Shown: piece after piece, positions 32,895 to 42,169 of the stretch
Numbering within the stretch: the first letter of the stretch is position 1
Layout: every line of letters begins with the position of its first letter
NCBI GenBank assembly: GCA_036386415.1
Contig: DASVVT010000026.1
Span: 1 to 64,000, forward strand
From: DASVVT01 sp036386415
GTDB lineage: Bacteria; Acidobacteriota; Blastocatellia; Pyrinomonadales; Pyrinomonadaceae
Direction: 5' to 3'
DNA: 64,000 bases
Made by a program: the position numbers and the translations under genes
The notes under the pieces: generated by a model
What the model saw: the letters and a program-made list of their open reading frames with translations, nothing else
Told to the model about the DNA's origin: nothing
The model's database searches: none

Positions 32895-33497
32895 ATGGGA
32901 AACGAGAGCAGGCAAACAGAGCGCATGACGGCGACAAGCGGCGGCAGGAAGATTCTTGATGTCGGCTGCGGGAATAACAAGTATCCGGGCGCGGTCGGGA
33001 TAGATTTCAACCCGCGCACGCAGGCCGACGTGATACATGATCTGGGAGTCGTACCCTACCCTTTCGAGGATGATGAATTCGATGAAGTCTTCAGCCACCA
33101 CGTCGTCGAGCATGTGCCGGACGTAATGGCCTTCATCTCAGAACTGCACCGGATCACTAAGCACGGAGGACGTATACGCCTCATTACGCCGCACTATTCA
33201 AACCCGGACTGGCCGACAGACCCGACGCACCGCAACCATTTCAACAGCTACTCTTTTAACTGCTTCATGCAGGATCGCCAGCTCTTCCCCTTCTACACCG
33301 ACGTTGAGCTGAAGCCTGTCCGCACTTACGTCTCTCTGGCAAACCTGTGGCGCGTGCTGGGGCTGGAATTCATCACCAACCTGGATCAGCGCTGGCCTGC
33401 CCTGCGCTTCACGCGCAAGTTCTGGGAGTTCTACCTGAGCTATATCTTTCGCGGCAAAGAGCTGCACTTCGAGTTCGAAGTGGTCAAGAAGAAATGA
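32895..33497 (+). CDS. Class I SAM-dependent methyltransferase
   Basis: A 200-residue methyltransferase. Motif I is KILDVGCGNNKYPGAVGIDF (about 19-38), binding S-adenosylmethionine, and motif II-III are FDEVFSHHVVEHVPDVMAFI and HGGRIRLITPHYSNPD. The C-terminal part (FWEFYLSYIFRGKELHFEF) fits small-molecule or sugar methyltransferases next to glycosyltransferase genes. The substrate is unknown. The gene ends at a D-family element. Confidence 0.85.
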   Translation: MGNESRQTERMTATSGGRKILDVGCGNNKYPGAVGIDFNPRTQADVIHDLGVVPYPFEDDEFDEVFSHHVVEHVPDVMAFISELHRITKHGGRIRLITPHYSNPDWPTDPTHRNHFNSYSFNCFMQDRQLFPFYTDVELKPVRTYVSLANLWRVLGLEFITNLDQRWPALRFTRKFWEFYLSYIFRGKELHFEFEVVKKK

Positions 33498-33590
33498 TGA
33501 ATGCGGAATGCGGAATGCGGAATGAAAAAGAAAGACAGGTTTCTGGTTTTAATTCATCATTCCGCATTCCTAATTCATCATTTTCTTTGT
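33496..33590. repeat. D-family element (ATGCGGA heptamers)
   Basis: ATGCGGA, ATGCGGA, ATGCGGA, ATGAAAA units face TTCATCATTCCGCATTCC. It overlaps the stop codon of the methyltransferase and precedes the membrane-protein gene. Confidence 0.85.
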
Positions 33591-33604
33591 TATCCTTGAC
33601 TCGC

Positions 33605-34693
33605 ATGGCGACCTCGACAGCAGTCAGTCAACTCTCACTCGCGCCGCTCGGGGCGGGCGATCTCATTGATCGTGCCGTGCGGCTCTATCGCCGCCATTTC
33701 ATGACGCTGATACGCATCAGTGTGCCGCCCGTGATGGTCTCTGCGGTTGGCTCTGTGCTGTGGGATATTGGCTGGCGCGAGTTGTTTGCGGCCTCTGGCG
33801 GGACAGGGCTCGCCCTCTACTTTGTGTTAGCGGCCACGGGACTGGTGCTCTGGATCGGCGGCAGTCTCTTCACACTGATCGTCATGGGCGGCGCGACGCG
33901 CAACCTCGTGACACACCTTTTGTGGAACGAGCCCGTCTCGGCGCGCAGCACCTACAGGGCTGTGCGGGCGCGATTCTGGGGACTTCTCGGCGCGACCTTT
34001 CTGGTCGGCGTGCTGGTCAGTCTAGCCTCCATCGTCTCCATCTACGCATGGATATTCGCCCTCTTCATAGTCTTTTTCATCACGGGGTTGGTGACGATGG
34101 CTCTGCCCATCTGGATTCCCAGCATCATGGGCGTCGTCGCCAGTCTGGCCGTCACCTACGGCGCGATCTGGCTCTTTTTCCTGATGGTCGGGCGTTTCGT
34201 CTATGTGCCGCAGGTGATGCTGGTCGAAGGCAAGGGCGTGTTTGCGTCGATCAGCCGCAGCGCCACGCTCGCGCGCGGCAATGTGCGACGCCTCATGGCG
34301 ATGGCGCTCTTCAGCACGTTTGCGGCCTACTCTGCCCTGATGCTGCTGGTCATCCCGCTCGGATGGTATGGCTACCTGAACGGCATCAATCCGTCGCCCT
34401 GGAACTATGCGAACTGGCCCGCCTGGTATTCGATAGGCTATAACGTCGTGCTGCAATCCAGCTACATCCTGCTGGCGCCCGTGTGGATGCTCGGACTCTC
34501 GCTGCTGTACGTTGACGAGCGCGTGCGGCACGAAGGCTACGATGTGGAACTGATGGCCGCGCGCCGTCTCGGCGAGATACCAAAGCTCTCAGGCGGGATG
34601 GTCGCGCCCCTCGCCCCGGCCCTTGTCACAGGGCAAGCGGCGACGCCGACGCCAACGCCCCAGCCGCGAGGCTCCATACTCGGCCTTCAATAA
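33605..34693 (+). CDS. Multi-pass membrane protein of unknown function
   Basis: At 362 residues it has about six membrane helices (for example FVLAATGLVLWIGGSLFTLI, WLFFLMVGRFVYVPQVMLVE, ALMLLVIPLGWYGYL). The LGAGDLIDRAVRLYRRHFMTL start and VMLVEGKGVFASISRSATLA block are typical of glycerophosphoryl-diester-phosphodiesterase-like membrane domain and related proteins of the DUF4129 cluster. The ATG at 33605 was chosen because residues further upstream are encoded by the D-family repeat. It is followed at once by the DUF4129 gene. Confidence 0.75.
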   Translation: MATSTAVSQLSLAPLGAGDLIDRAVRLYRRHFMTLIRISVPPVMVSAVGSVLWDIGWRELFAASGGTGLALYFVLAATGLVLWIGGSLFTLIVMGGATRNLVTHLLWNEPVSARSTYRAVRARFWGLLGATFLVGVLVSLASIVSIYAWIFALFIVFFITGLVTMALPIWIPSIMGVVASLAVTYGAIWLFFLMVGRFVYVPQVMLVEGKGVFASISRSATLARGNVRRLMAMALFSTFAAYSALMLLVIPLGWYGYLNGINPSPWNYANWPAWYSIGYNVVLQSSYILLAPVWMLGLSLLYVDERVRHEGYDVELMAARRLGEIPKLSGGMVAPLAPALVTGQAATPTPTPQPRGSILGLQ

Positions 34694-34795
34694 AAGGATG
34701 GAAATGATCCCCGAAGACACACGAAACATCACGAAACGAGTGGCGCTTTCGTGCGGCTTCGTGTGTCTTCGTGGATCACCCTTATCCTCTCCTTT
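34692..34795. repeat. C-family element (CACGAA decamers)
   Basis: ACACACGAAACATCACGAA faces TTCGTGCGGCTTCGTGTGTC, within outer GATCCCCG/GGATCACC blocks. The start of the DUF4129 gene may lie inside it. Confidence 0.8.
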
Positions 34796-35876
34796 GGCTG
34801 CCAAGCGAGACAGGCTGCCGCTCGCTCTGCGGCGCGTAGTTGTTCGTCCGGCTTCGGCATTACTGCTCCTCCTCGTCTGCGCGCAGTTGTCTCAAGCCAT
34901 CCCGCTCGCCGAATACAGGGAGCGCGTGGGCAGCGCAGCAACGGCGCTCGAATCGCTCTCGCTCCTCTATAAAGATGAAGAGGAAGAGGACTACGCCGCA
35001 CGGCGCGCCGCGACGCTTCGCAGCGTGCGGCAGGACATCCCGCCGAGTGAGACCGTCGAATTCAGTGGCACGACCATGCGTGTAGAGAATGCCTGGCTCC
35101 ACGAGGCTTTGAAGGATTACGAGGGGTTGTGGGTCTCTGATCCACGCAGCACGTCCACGCTCAAGCGAATCACCGAACGCCTACACGCGCTCGACGAGCG
35201 TCTGAAGGAGGTCGAAGCCGGGAAGCCGGAGGCCGCCGCCGAAGGCAAAGAAGCTGGCCGGAAGCGGATGGCGACGATTCTTGCGCGCGAAGAGTATCAG
35301 AAAAAGCAGGCTGAGAAGGGCATGCTCGCGCGTCTCTGGGAGCGCTTCCTGAAGTGGCTTGCGAGCCTCTTCCCCGAAACGAAGCCATTAGCGCCGAGCG
35401 AGAGCAGGCCCGTCTCGCGCCTGGCTCAGATCATCGTTATCGCGCTGGCTCTCGCCGTCATCGCATATTCGGTCTGGAAATTTGCGCCGCGCCTGCTGCG
35501 CCGCAATGGCAGAAGTAAAGGCGGCGAAAGGGGCGGGGCGCGCGTCGTGCTCGGCGAGACGCTGGCGCCGGATCAGACGGCCGCAGACCTGCTCGCCGAA
35601 GCAGAGGCGCTGGCACGCGCGGGCAATCTTCGCGCAGCGATTCGCAAAGGCTACATCGCGCTGCTCTGCGAGCTTGGCGACCGTAAGGTGCTGAGCCTCG
35701 CGCAACACAAAACCAATCGAGACTATCTGCGCGCCGTCGAGAACAGAAGCGCGCTGCACCGTGAGATGCAACAACTGACCACAAGTTTTGAGAACCACTG
35801 GTACGGCTTTGCGGCGGCGACCCCGGACGATTGGGCCTCGTTCCGCGCCCGTTACTATGAAGCACTTAGACAGTAG
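34698..35876 (+). CDS. DUF4129 domain membrane protein
   Basis: About 392 residues from ATG 34698, but the start is uncertain because this region is a C-family repeat; GTG 34743 and TTG 34794 are alternatives. A signal-like segment (PASALLLLLVCAQLSQA) precedes an exported region, one membrane helix (IIVIALALAVIAYSVWKF, about 261-278) and the DUF4129 domain at the C-terminus (AIRKGYIALLCELGDRKV, TNRDYL, WYGF blocks). It is probably cotranscribed with the DUF4350 gene. The last codons (LRQ) come from an A-family arm. Confidence 0.8.
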   Translation: MEMIPEDTRNITKRVALSCGFVCLRGSPLSSPLAAKRDRLPLALRRVVVRPASALLLLLVCAQLSQAIPLAEYRERVGSAATALESLSLLYKDEEEEDYAARRAATLRSVRQDIPPSETVEFSGTTMRVENAWLHEALKDYEGLWVSDPRSTSTLKRITERLHALDERLKEVEAGKPEAAAEGKEAGRKRMATILAREEYQKKQAEKGMLARLWERFLKWLASLFPETKPLAPSESRPVSRLAQIIVIALALAVIAYSVWKFAPRLLRRNGRSKGGERGGARVVLGETLAPDQTAADLLAEAEALARAGNLRAAIRKGYIALLCELGDRKVLSLAQHKTNRDYLRAVENRSALHREMQQLTTSFENHWYGFAAATPDDWASFRARYYEALRQ

Positions 35877-35984
35877 ACAGTAGCCAGTAGGCGCTGTCGC
35901 GCTTGCGTGCACTGTCGCTGACACCCTGAAGATTCGATAGCGAAAGCTTTTCTACTGACTACTGACTACTGTCTACTGTCTACT
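35867..35984. repeat. A-family element, loop type 2
   Basis: AGTAGNC heptamer arms flank a loop (GTCGCTGACACCCTGA, then GATAGCGAAAGCTTTTC) like that at 19137. It encodes the end of the DUF4129 protein and ends 6 bases before the DUF4350 start. Confidence 0.9.
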
Positions 35985-35990
35985 TCCATT

Positions 35991-37484
35991 ATGCGCTCGC
36001 GTCTTGCCATCATCATCACTATCGCGCTCGTCATAGGGCTGCTCATTGCGCTCAATGCGACGTCTTACGTGAGCACGGAGCAAAGGGTCGATTCGGAATT
36101 CCACCCCAACCGCTCGACCTATAACCCGAGCGCGACGGGGACGCGCGCGCTCTACGATTTTCTGAGCGAGACGGGGCGGAAAGTGATCCGCTGGCGCGAC
36201 ACGCCCGCTGCCCTTCTGGACACAGGCGGCGTGTCGCGCCCATCAACCTTCGTCGTCATCGGAGAGACGCGCGTCCCCTTCGAGGAAACGGAAGCGAGAG
36301 CTTTGCTGCGCTGGACGGAGGGCGGCGGTCGTCTCGTCATTATCGACCGGCGACCGGACGTGCGCCTGCTCCCGGCTTCCGGCTACTGGCATGTCTCGAC
36401 AGAGCTTCTACAATACCCGTCGCTCGACGTGCATTCCGACAACGTGGAAGAGATGACGGCGGGCGTCCAACCGGCACGCGCCTCCCAGCCGACCCTTTTG
36501 ACGCGCGACGTGGACTCGGTCGTGACATCGCGTTTCGCAGCCATCATCCGCTCGACGGCGACAACAGACGAGAAGGAGACGGTGACGGATCAGGACGCGG
36601 AAGATGAAACGACGGATGAGAGCGAGGATGAGAGCATTGAGGATAGGATGAATCTGCTTCAGACGACTCCACCGCCACCTGCGACCAGGCAAACGCCTCG
36701 CGCATTGCCACCAAATAAGGGCGGAGGCTACGGGCCGGGTGTCGGGGATGGTTCTGCTGCGTCGCCGGTAGTCATGCCCGTATCGCCCGCGCCGGTGGTT
36801 CACTTGGCAGACAACAGGGGGGCGCTGCTCGTCGATTATCCGCACGGGACGGGACGCATCATCATCCTCAGCGATCCTTACGTCGTCGCCAATGGCGGGA
36901 TCAGTCGCGCAGACAACCTGCAATTGGCCGTCAACGCAGTGGCAGGCGCGGGAGGTCTCATCGCTTTCGACGAGTATCACCAGGGTCATGGCGTGACGCG
37001 CAACGAGTTGCTCGCCTATTTTGCGGGCACACCCGTGCTCGCCATGCTCGCGCAGCTCGCGCTGGTCATCCTGATAGTGCTCTGGACACAGGGACGCCGT
37101 TTCGCGCGTCCGCTCCCCATTGCGCGCGTTGACCGCCGCTCCAAACTTGAGTTCGTCGCTTCTATGGCCGAGCTGCAACAGCGTTCGCGGGCATATGATC
37201 TGGCTATCGAAAACATCTACGCGCGCACGCGTCGCGCGCTGGCACGCTACGGCGGGGTGGAGAGCGCTGCTTCGAGCGCAGAGATCGCCCGTCGCGTCGC
37301 CGCCCGCTCGAAGATCGACCGGGAGGCGTTGGAATCACTGATGCGCGAGTGTGAGGACGCCATCGCGGGTGAGCCGATCAACGCGCGCCAGTCCCTCGCG
37401 CTCGTCGCACGACTGCGCGAGGTCGAGCGCAGCCTGGGACTGCGCATGCGCGCGCGCGAAATCCGGCAGGCGAAGGAGATATAA
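35991..37484 (+). CDS. DUF4350 domain membrane protein
   Basis: At 497 residues it has an N-terminal helix (LAIIITIALVIGLLIALNA, about 4-22), a DUF4350 region (YNPSATGTRALYDFLSETGRK; LLRWTEGGGRLVIIDRRPD), a disordered acidic and proline-rich insert (about 185-260), GRIIILSDPYVVANGGI, then a second helix (LAMLAQLALVILIVLWTQG). This exported domain family accompanies DUF4129, MoxR and DUF58 genes, but no MoxR or DUF58 gene follows here. The ATG comes 6 bases after an A-family arm without Shine-Dalgarno. Confidence 0.85.
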   Translation: MRSRLAIIITIALVIGLLIALNATSYVSTEQRVDSEFHPNRSTYNPSATGTRALYDFLSETGRKVIRWRDTPAALLDTGGVSRPSTFVVIGETRVPFEETEARALLRWTEGGGRLVIIDRRPDVRLLPASGYWHVSTELLQYPSLDVHSDNVEEMTAGVQPARASQPTLLTRDVDSVVTSRFAAIIRSTATTDEKETVTDQDAEDETTDESEDESIEDRMNLLQTTPPPPATRQTPRALPPNKGGGYGPGVGDGSAASPVVMPVSPAPVVHLADNRGALLVDYPHGTGRIIILSDPYVVANGGISRADNLQLAVNAVAGAGGLIAFDEYHQGHGVTRNELLAYFAGTPVLAMLAQLALVILIVLWTQGRRFARPLPIARVDRRSKLEFVASMAELQQRSRAYDLAIENIYARTRRALARYGGVESAASSAEIARRVAARSKIDREALESLMRECEDAIAGEPINARQSLALVARLREVERSLGLRMRAREIRQAKEI

Positions 37485-37487
37485 AGA

Positions 37488-37597
37488 AAGTTTTAAACGC
37501 AAAGGGCGCAAAGGAAGGCACGCAGAGGGCGCAAAGGGATTCAACTCTCTGCGCCCTTTGCGTCTTCTACTTTGCGTTCTTTGCGTTTAAAACTTTC
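37488..37597. repeat. B-family element (CGCAAAGGN)
   Basis: TTAAACGCAAAGGGCGCAAA and later units face TTTGCGTTCTTTGCGTTTAA. It lies between the convergent DUF4350 and response-regulator genes. Confidence 0.9.
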
Positions 37598-37619
37598 CCT
37601 GTGTTAAGAATCGCCCGAA

Positions 37620-38327
37620 TCAACCGGCGAACTTGTAGCCGAGGCCGTGGATGGTGAGGATGAACTGCGGGTGGCGTGGATTGGGTTCGAGCTTCTGTCT
37701 GAGCCAGGCGACGTGAACGTCAACGGTGCGCGTCGAAGGCATCGCATCGTAGCCCCACACTTCGTTGAGCAGCTCGTCGCGTGAGAGTGTGGCTCCGCGA
37801 TGCTCTATCAGGTAGCGAAGCAGCTTGAACTCCAGAGCGGAGAGATCGACCCTCTGGCCGTCGCGCTCGACTTCGGCGCGGCGAAACGTGACGCGCACCG
37901 TCCCGAATTGATATGTTTCGGGAAGCTGCGATGAAAGGGATGCAGCACCTGTGGCAGCCGCAGGCGCGCGCCTGAGCAGGGCTTCGATGCGCGCCAGCAG
38001 CTCGATCATCTCAAACGGCTTGGTCACGTAGTCGTCAGCGCCGAGCTTGAGACCGACGACGCGGTCAAAGACCTGGCCGCGCGCCGTGAGCATGATGATG
38101 GGAGAATGTATGCCGCGCTGGCGCAGGTCGCGGCAGACATCGAAGCCGTTCTTGCGCGGCAGCATCACGTCCAGGATGATGAGATCGAAGGCTTCGCTCT
38201 CCGCCTGTGCCAGTCCCGCCTCACCGTCCTCAGCCGTCTCCACCGCGTAGCCCTCTGTCAGCAGACGGTCGGTCAAAGTCATGACCAATCCGGGCTCATC
38301 TTCGACGAGTAAAATTCGCTGGTTCAT
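37620..38327 (-). CDS. OmpR/PhoB-family response regulator
   Basis: At 235 residues it has a receiver (ILLVEDEPGLVMTL, phosphorylated Asp in LIILDVMLPRKNG near 53, Lys in VTKPFE near 103) and a C-terminal winged-helix DNA-binding domain (ALEFKLLRYLIEHRG, RTVDVHVAWLRQKLE). It lies 21 bases after the sensor kinase gene on the same strand, so the two form a two-component operon. A 24-base sequence upstream of that operon recurs upstream of 42577 and may be its site. Confidence 0.93.
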   Translation of the reverse strand: MNQRILLVEDEPGLVMTLTDRLLTEGYAVETAEDGEAGLAQAESEAFDLIILDVMLPRKNGFDVCRDLRQRGIHSPIIMLTARGQVFDRVVGLKLGADDYVTKPFEMIELLARIEALLRRAPAAATGAASLSSQLPETYQFGTVRVTFRRAEVERDGQRVDLSALEFKLLRYLIEHRGATLSRDELLNEVWGYDAMPSTRTVDVHVAWLRQKLEPNPRHPQFILTIHGLGYKFAG

Positions 38328-38348
38328 AATTAGTGCGGCAGTCAGCTT

Positions 38349-40358
38349 TCAGCCTGTGGCCGACCTTTGACGGCTGATCGTTGAACGCTTCTGCTGCCGG
38401 GTCGCATCGTCGTCGCCCGCGCGCGCGGACTGTGGCTCAGCGGCGACGACAGCAGCCGGGATGTGCAGCGTGAAGGCGCTGCCGCGACCGGGCTTGCTTT
38501 CGACCGTGATCCTTCCGCCATGCGCTTCGACCGTTTGCTTGACGAGGCTCAGGCCGAGCCCGCTGCCGTGAATCTGATTGGCCGTCGCCTCCTGTCCACG
38601 ATAGAAGGGCTCGAAGATGTGCGGCAGATCGCGCGTGCTTATGCCCGCCCCTCTATCCTCAACGGTGATTCGCACTTCCTGAGAGGTAGACTCCTCGCCT
38701 CTTCGCGCACGCAATCCGATCCAACGGCTCTCGCCCGCATACTTCATCGCATTAGTGAGCAGGTTTTGCAGCGCACGCTCAAGCGACGCCCTGTCGGCCA
38801 ACACTTTCGGCAGACCCTGCTCGATCTCTTGATCGACCTTGAAGCCGCCCTCTTCGACGAGCGGCTGGCAGGCGTCGAGAGCGCGTCCGACCAGGTCAGC
38901 GACTCCGACGGCGCGCAGCTCAAATGTTTTTCGTCCAGCCTGTGCGCCTGCAAACTCAAGCACCTGCTCGACCATCTTCGTCAGACGGCGTCCTTCATTG
39001 CGAATCAGCGCGCCGTATTGCTCGACCTGAAGGGGAGCGCGTGCGACCCCGTCCGCCAGATTTTCACCCGCCGAACAGATGACCGCCAGCGGTGTGCGCA
39101 GTTCGTGCGAGACTCCTGCCACGAACTCCATCTGCTGGCGTGCGAGCTTTCGCGCGCGCGCCGTCGAGATAAGAATCAAGCCGACGCTGGCGGCCAGCAG
39201 GAGCAGCACGCCGAAGCTGACCATCAGGTTGCGGCGACGCGCGAGCGCGACCGCAGCCTCCAGTGAGCCAGCACGATGTTGAATCAGAAGCTGCCAGCGC
39301 CCGTCCGCGTCATTCATCGCGGCGACAGCGCCCGATTGGTCTTCCTTGATCGAGTTGTGATAACGGAAGGTGACGCTCCTTGAACGTCTCTCTTTCTCCG
39401 GCTCTTCAGGGCGCGGGGGAGGAGCTTGCACGCGCGCGATCCTCAAGCCCTGGAAGGGACGCGCCGGAGGCGTAAGAGGCTGAGCGTCGCCAGCGCGCAC
39501 GTTTCTCTCAAGCACCAGCACGTCGAACTGATCGAGTCTGAGGTCGAAGATGTTGGCCGTGGCATCAGCGCCCGGTCGCGCTTCAAAGGACTGGCCTCCT
39601 GCGTCCGACGTGTAGATGACATCGCCGGGGCGGCTGCGACTGACGACCGTGAGGTTGTAATCCAGCCCGTCACTGCTTGAGAAGTAGCTTCTGGCGAGCG
39701 CCGGAATAAACTCTCTCCTGATGTAATCCTGGTTGAGCTTCAGAATGGTGTAGCCCGGAATGGGAGGACGCGCAACCTCCTTGAACATCTTGCCGCTGTC
39801 CGGGGGAATGAAAGGCGCGAGCGGGACGGTCGGAATCACGAGCGCCGGAATCTCTTCCGCAATGGGCGCGAGGGAAATCTCCACATCCGCGCCGTCTTGA
39901 GAGTTGTAGCTTCTGTGCTCCTGCTCAAAACGCTGGCGCAAAGATGCGAACTCGGCAGGCCAGTCGGCGGGCTCAAACCGGGATGCCTCACGGTTGAAAC
40001 GAGACAGGCGGGGTGCGTCCGGCGCGTCCATCTCGACCATGAACAGCTCGCTCAAGAGCCCCGGATAGGGAGCGCTTCGCATCCAGTTGTCGTAGCGCTC
40101 GGCATAAGCCGCTCCGGCATGTTCCGTGGGGCTGGCCTTCTCCAGTTGGAAGTTGAGAAAGGCGCGCGTGATCTCGCGGTTGAAGTCCTGGCCGAAGCGC
40201 GACGAGCCCGCGCGCAGGCTCTGTTGCATGCGCTCGCGCTCGCCCTGGCTCACCTGCCCCAGCCAGCGATACTGCAAAGTGGCGAGCAGCGTCAGCAGCG
40301 CCACGAGCGCGGCGACCAGCATCAGCATTAAAGGTGGTTGGCGTCTACTTAACTTCAA
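38349..40358 (-). CDS. Membrane sensor histidine kinase
   Basis: At 669 residues it has a first membrane helix (LMLMLVAALVALLTLLATLQ, about 10-29), a periplasmic sensor domain of about 350 residues, a second helix (LMVSFGVLLLLAASVGLILI, about 380-399), then HisKA with GVSHELRTPLAVICSAGE (His near 416), N box LQNLLTNAMKY, and ATPase boxes VEDRGAGIS and GSGLGLSLVKQTVEAHGG. The sensor domain is of no type I recognise. It is the first gene of the operon with the OmpR-type regulator. Confidence 0.92.
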   Translation of the reverse strand: MKLSRRQPPLMLMLVAALVALLTLLATLQYRWLGQVSQGERERMQQSLRAGSSRFGQDFNREITRAFLNFQLEKASPTEHAGAAYAERYDNWMRSAPYPGLLSELFMVEMDAPDAPRLSRFNREASRFEPADWPAEFASLRQRFEQEHRSYNSQDGADVEISLAPIAEEIPALVIPTVPLAPFIPPDSGKMFKEVARPPIPGYTILKLNQDYIRREFIPALARSYFSSSDGLDYNLTVVSRSRPGDVIYTSDAGGQSFEARPGADATANIFDLRLDQFDVLVLERNVRAGDAQPLTPPARPFQGLRIARVQAPPPRPEEPEKERRSRSVTFRYHNSIKEDQSGAVAAMNDADGRWQLLIQHRAGSLEAAVALARRRNLMVSFGVLLLLAASVGLILISTARARKLARQQMEFVAGVSHELRTPLAVICSAGENLADGVARAPLQVEQYGALIRNEGRRLTKMVEQVLEFAGAQAGRKTFELRAVGVADLVGRALDACQPLVEEGGFKVDQEIEQGLPKVLADRASLERALQNLLTNAMKYAGESRWIGLRARRGEESTSQEVRITVEDRGAGISTRDLPHIFEPFYRGQEATANQIHGSGLGLSLVKQTVEAHGGRITVESKPGRGSAFTLHIPAAVVAAEPQSARAGDDDATRQQKRSTISRQRSATG

Positions 40359-40405
40359 TCTGAGGCGATTCTAACATAGGCGTTTCATTGCGAAACCGCC
40401 CGCAG

Positions 40406-40429
40406 AGCAGATTTTACATTCTTAACAAA
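40406..40429. promoter_or_regulatory. 24-base motif shared with 42382, copy 1
   Basis: The 24 bases are identical to 42382-42405. They contain TTTACA and TTAACA 9 bases apart, like tandem half-sites. This copy lies 48 bases upstream of the sensor kinase start (40358) and in the gap shared with the gene at 40715. Confidence 0.55.
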
Positions 40430-40440
40430 AGGGTGAGGGG

Positions 40441-40550
40441 AGATTAAACGCAGAGGGCGCAAAGGAGGAAGACGCTGGAGGCGCGCAAAGAGATTCAACT
40501 CTCTGCGCCCTTGGCGAACAGACTTTGCGTCCTCCAGCGTTTAATTCTCT
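40441..40550. repeat. B-family element (CGCAAAGGN)
   Basis: ATTAAACGCAGAGGGCGCAA and GACGCTGGAGG units face CCTCCAGCG and GCGTTTAAT. The arms are longer and more varied than in other copies. Confidence 0.85.
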
Positions 40551-40572
40551 ATTGACTGAACCACTCTCTCAT

Positions 40573-40601
40573 TTGACAACCTGACACGGTGGGCATATCG
40601 T
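40573..40601 (+). promoter_or_regulatory. Sigma-70-type promoter for the gene at 40715
   Basis: TTGACA (40573-40578) and TATCGT (40596-40601) are 17 bases apart. It lies about 115 bases upstream of the start codon at 40715. Confidence 0.5.
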
Positions 40602-40714
40602 TTCACTGTTCGGAGCAGTATTGGCTGGACTCCACAACTCTCTCTATCCAGCCTTCTATTCAAACCCGCGTTGTCGCTCCCCAAGCAGCGCCCAGTTTAT
40701 TTAAGGAGACTTGA

Positions 40715-41302
40715 ATGAGAGTCAAAGGTCTAGCATGGAGCGCAACTCTGCTCCTTCTTCTTGTTGCCTATTCGTCAGCGCTAGCCCAGGATGCGCCCCA
40801 GGCCAATGCGAAAGATGAAGCCCAGGCCCAGAAGATAGATTCCAGAAGGCAGCGTGCAGGCTCAGACGCACCGGCAGCGCCTGCCGCCGTCATTAACACC
40901 AATGGAGGCGCGGTCAAAAACGTCTGGGCGGCCACCAGCAACACCTCCACAATCACCACCAGCACCGCTTTTGTTCAGCTTGCGGGCGCAGCACGGACAT
41001 TCACAGTTCCCACCGGCGGCGATACGGTAGTGATAACTTTTTCAGCCGAGTGCGAGCTGCTTCCCTCAGATAATGATGGAAACGATTGGGTGGGCGTGCA
41101 AATCCGGGATAACAGTACGGTGATCGGAGGAGGCCCCGATGGATCATTCTGTGGAAGCCAGGCTTATGGTCAGCATTCGATGCAGATCGTGAGAAGACTG
41201 GCCGCCGGAACTCATACCATCAAAGTTTACTGGCAGACAACAGATGCGACCAAAGAAGCCTGGCTTGATGACTGGGCGCTCGTGATCCTGCAAAGCGATT
41301 AG
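40715..41302 (+). CDS. Secreted beta-rich protein of unknown function
   Basis: At 195 residues it has a signal peptide (LAWSATLLLLLVAYSSALAQ, cleaved near 24), a charged linker (QANAKDEAQAQKIDSRRQRA), and a Ser/Thr-rich beta domain of about 130 residues ending KEAWLDDWALVILQSD. This last part resembles the phage-tail or jelly-roll-like domains of secreted proteins, but I cannot name a family. An AAGGAG precedes the ATG at good spacing. Confidence 0.7.
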   Translation: MRVKGLAWSATLLLLLVAYSSALAQDAPQANAKDEAQAQKIDSRRQRAGSDAPAAPAAVINTNGGAVKNVWAATSNTSTITTSTAFVQLAGAARTFTVPTGGDTVVITFSAECELLPSDNDGNDWVGVQIRDNSTVIGGGPDGSFCGSQAYGQHSMQIVRRLAAGTHTIKVYWQTTDATKEAWLDDWALVILQSD

Positions 41303-41557
41303 ACGCTTTAGCCGAGAATCGAAGGTGAGCTTTCCTTCAGAAGGGTCGTCGGTGTGGCAAGCGACATCGGCGGCCTTTCGTTTTTGGAGGCGTCCGCGTT
41401 GAACGAGTTGTGAGACGCGCTTTGAATGAGAAAGCAAAATACAGAACGGTTAATCTCTATTATGAGATTGAGGAGTTAACAAAAAAGCGCCCCGAATGAC
41501 AGCCAGGCAGAGGCGCCTGTCTTGACGCAACGTGACAGTCAATAAGGAAAGCTCGAG

Positions 41558-42169
41558 TTGAAGCGTTGGAAGGTCTTTAGCCTGCTCCTCCTACTGCTGG
41601 CAGCCGCCTTAGCTGCCGCGCTCATCTTCATGCAATCGAATTGCCCGCTTGAGGGAAGCGCACTCACGCAAAAGATGAGGGCCTTTGTCCGGCTCAAGAA
41701 CCGCACTGGTCTGCCGCAGCAGGCTGATTTCGATGGCCGGGTGACACTCGCCGCACTTTTACAGCCCGGCGAGGACCGTTCGCGCTGGTCTGCCTCGCGT
41801 GCTGCCGCTATCGAAGGCTACGTCGTCGGAGTCAGTATGGGCGGCATCGAGGCAGCCAACTGCTACTCGCTCAACACGTATGATACACATATTCATCTGG
41901 CGCTCCGCCCGGATGCGCCGAGGCGGGAGCAGGTGGTCGTGGAGATCACACCGCGTATGAGAGAGCGTGCGAAAAGTCTTGGTCTGGATTGGTCGGAGCT
42001 GACACTCAGGCGCGAACTTCCAGGCCGCTGGTGTCGCTTTGAAGGTTGGCTGCTTTTTGACGAAGAGCACGCGAACGAGTCGGAGAATACAGCGCCCGGG
42101 GTTGCGGGTAATTGGCGCGCGACGGCCTGGGAAATCCATCCTGTAACTCACCTTAAAGTGATGAGGTGA
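41558..42169 (+). CDS. Membrane-anchored protein of unknown function
   Basis: At 203 residues it has one N-terminal helix (VFSLLLLLLAAALAAALIFM, about 5-24) and a soluble domain with no family I recognise. NTYDTHIHLALRPDAPRREQVVVEITPRM and WRATAWEIHPVTHLKVM stand out; the last block (WEIHPV) occurs in exported proteins that bind small ligands or nucleic acid, but the link is weak. The start is TTG with AAGGAA upstream; length and hydrophobic start support it. Confidence 0.65.
   Translation: MKRWKVFSLLLLLLAAALAAALIFMQSNCPLEGSALTQKMRAFVRLKNRTGLPQQADFDGRVTLAALLQPGEDRSRWSASRAAAIEGYVVGVSMGGIEAANCYSLNTYDTHIHLALRPDAPRREQVVVEITPRMRERAKSLGLDWSELTLRRELPGRWCRFEGWLLFDEEHANESENTAPGVAGNWRATAWEIHPVTHLKVMR

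Larger units (their letters stand above)
40359..40714. other. Intergenic stretch between kinase gene and secreted-protein gene
   Basis: The 356-base gap between divergent genes holds the shared 24-base motif (40406-40429), a B-family element (40441-40550) and a sigma-70-like promoter (40573-40601). I see no gene. Confidence 0.6.

Noticed and set aside
33347..33604. N-terminal extension of the membrane-protein gene at 33605
   Set aside because: It would overlap the methyltransferase gene and translate the D-family repeat.
37620..40358. PhoB/PhoR naming of the two-component pair
   Set aside because: The kinase has a large unknown periplasmic domain and no phosphate-transport gene is near, so a specific name is not supported.
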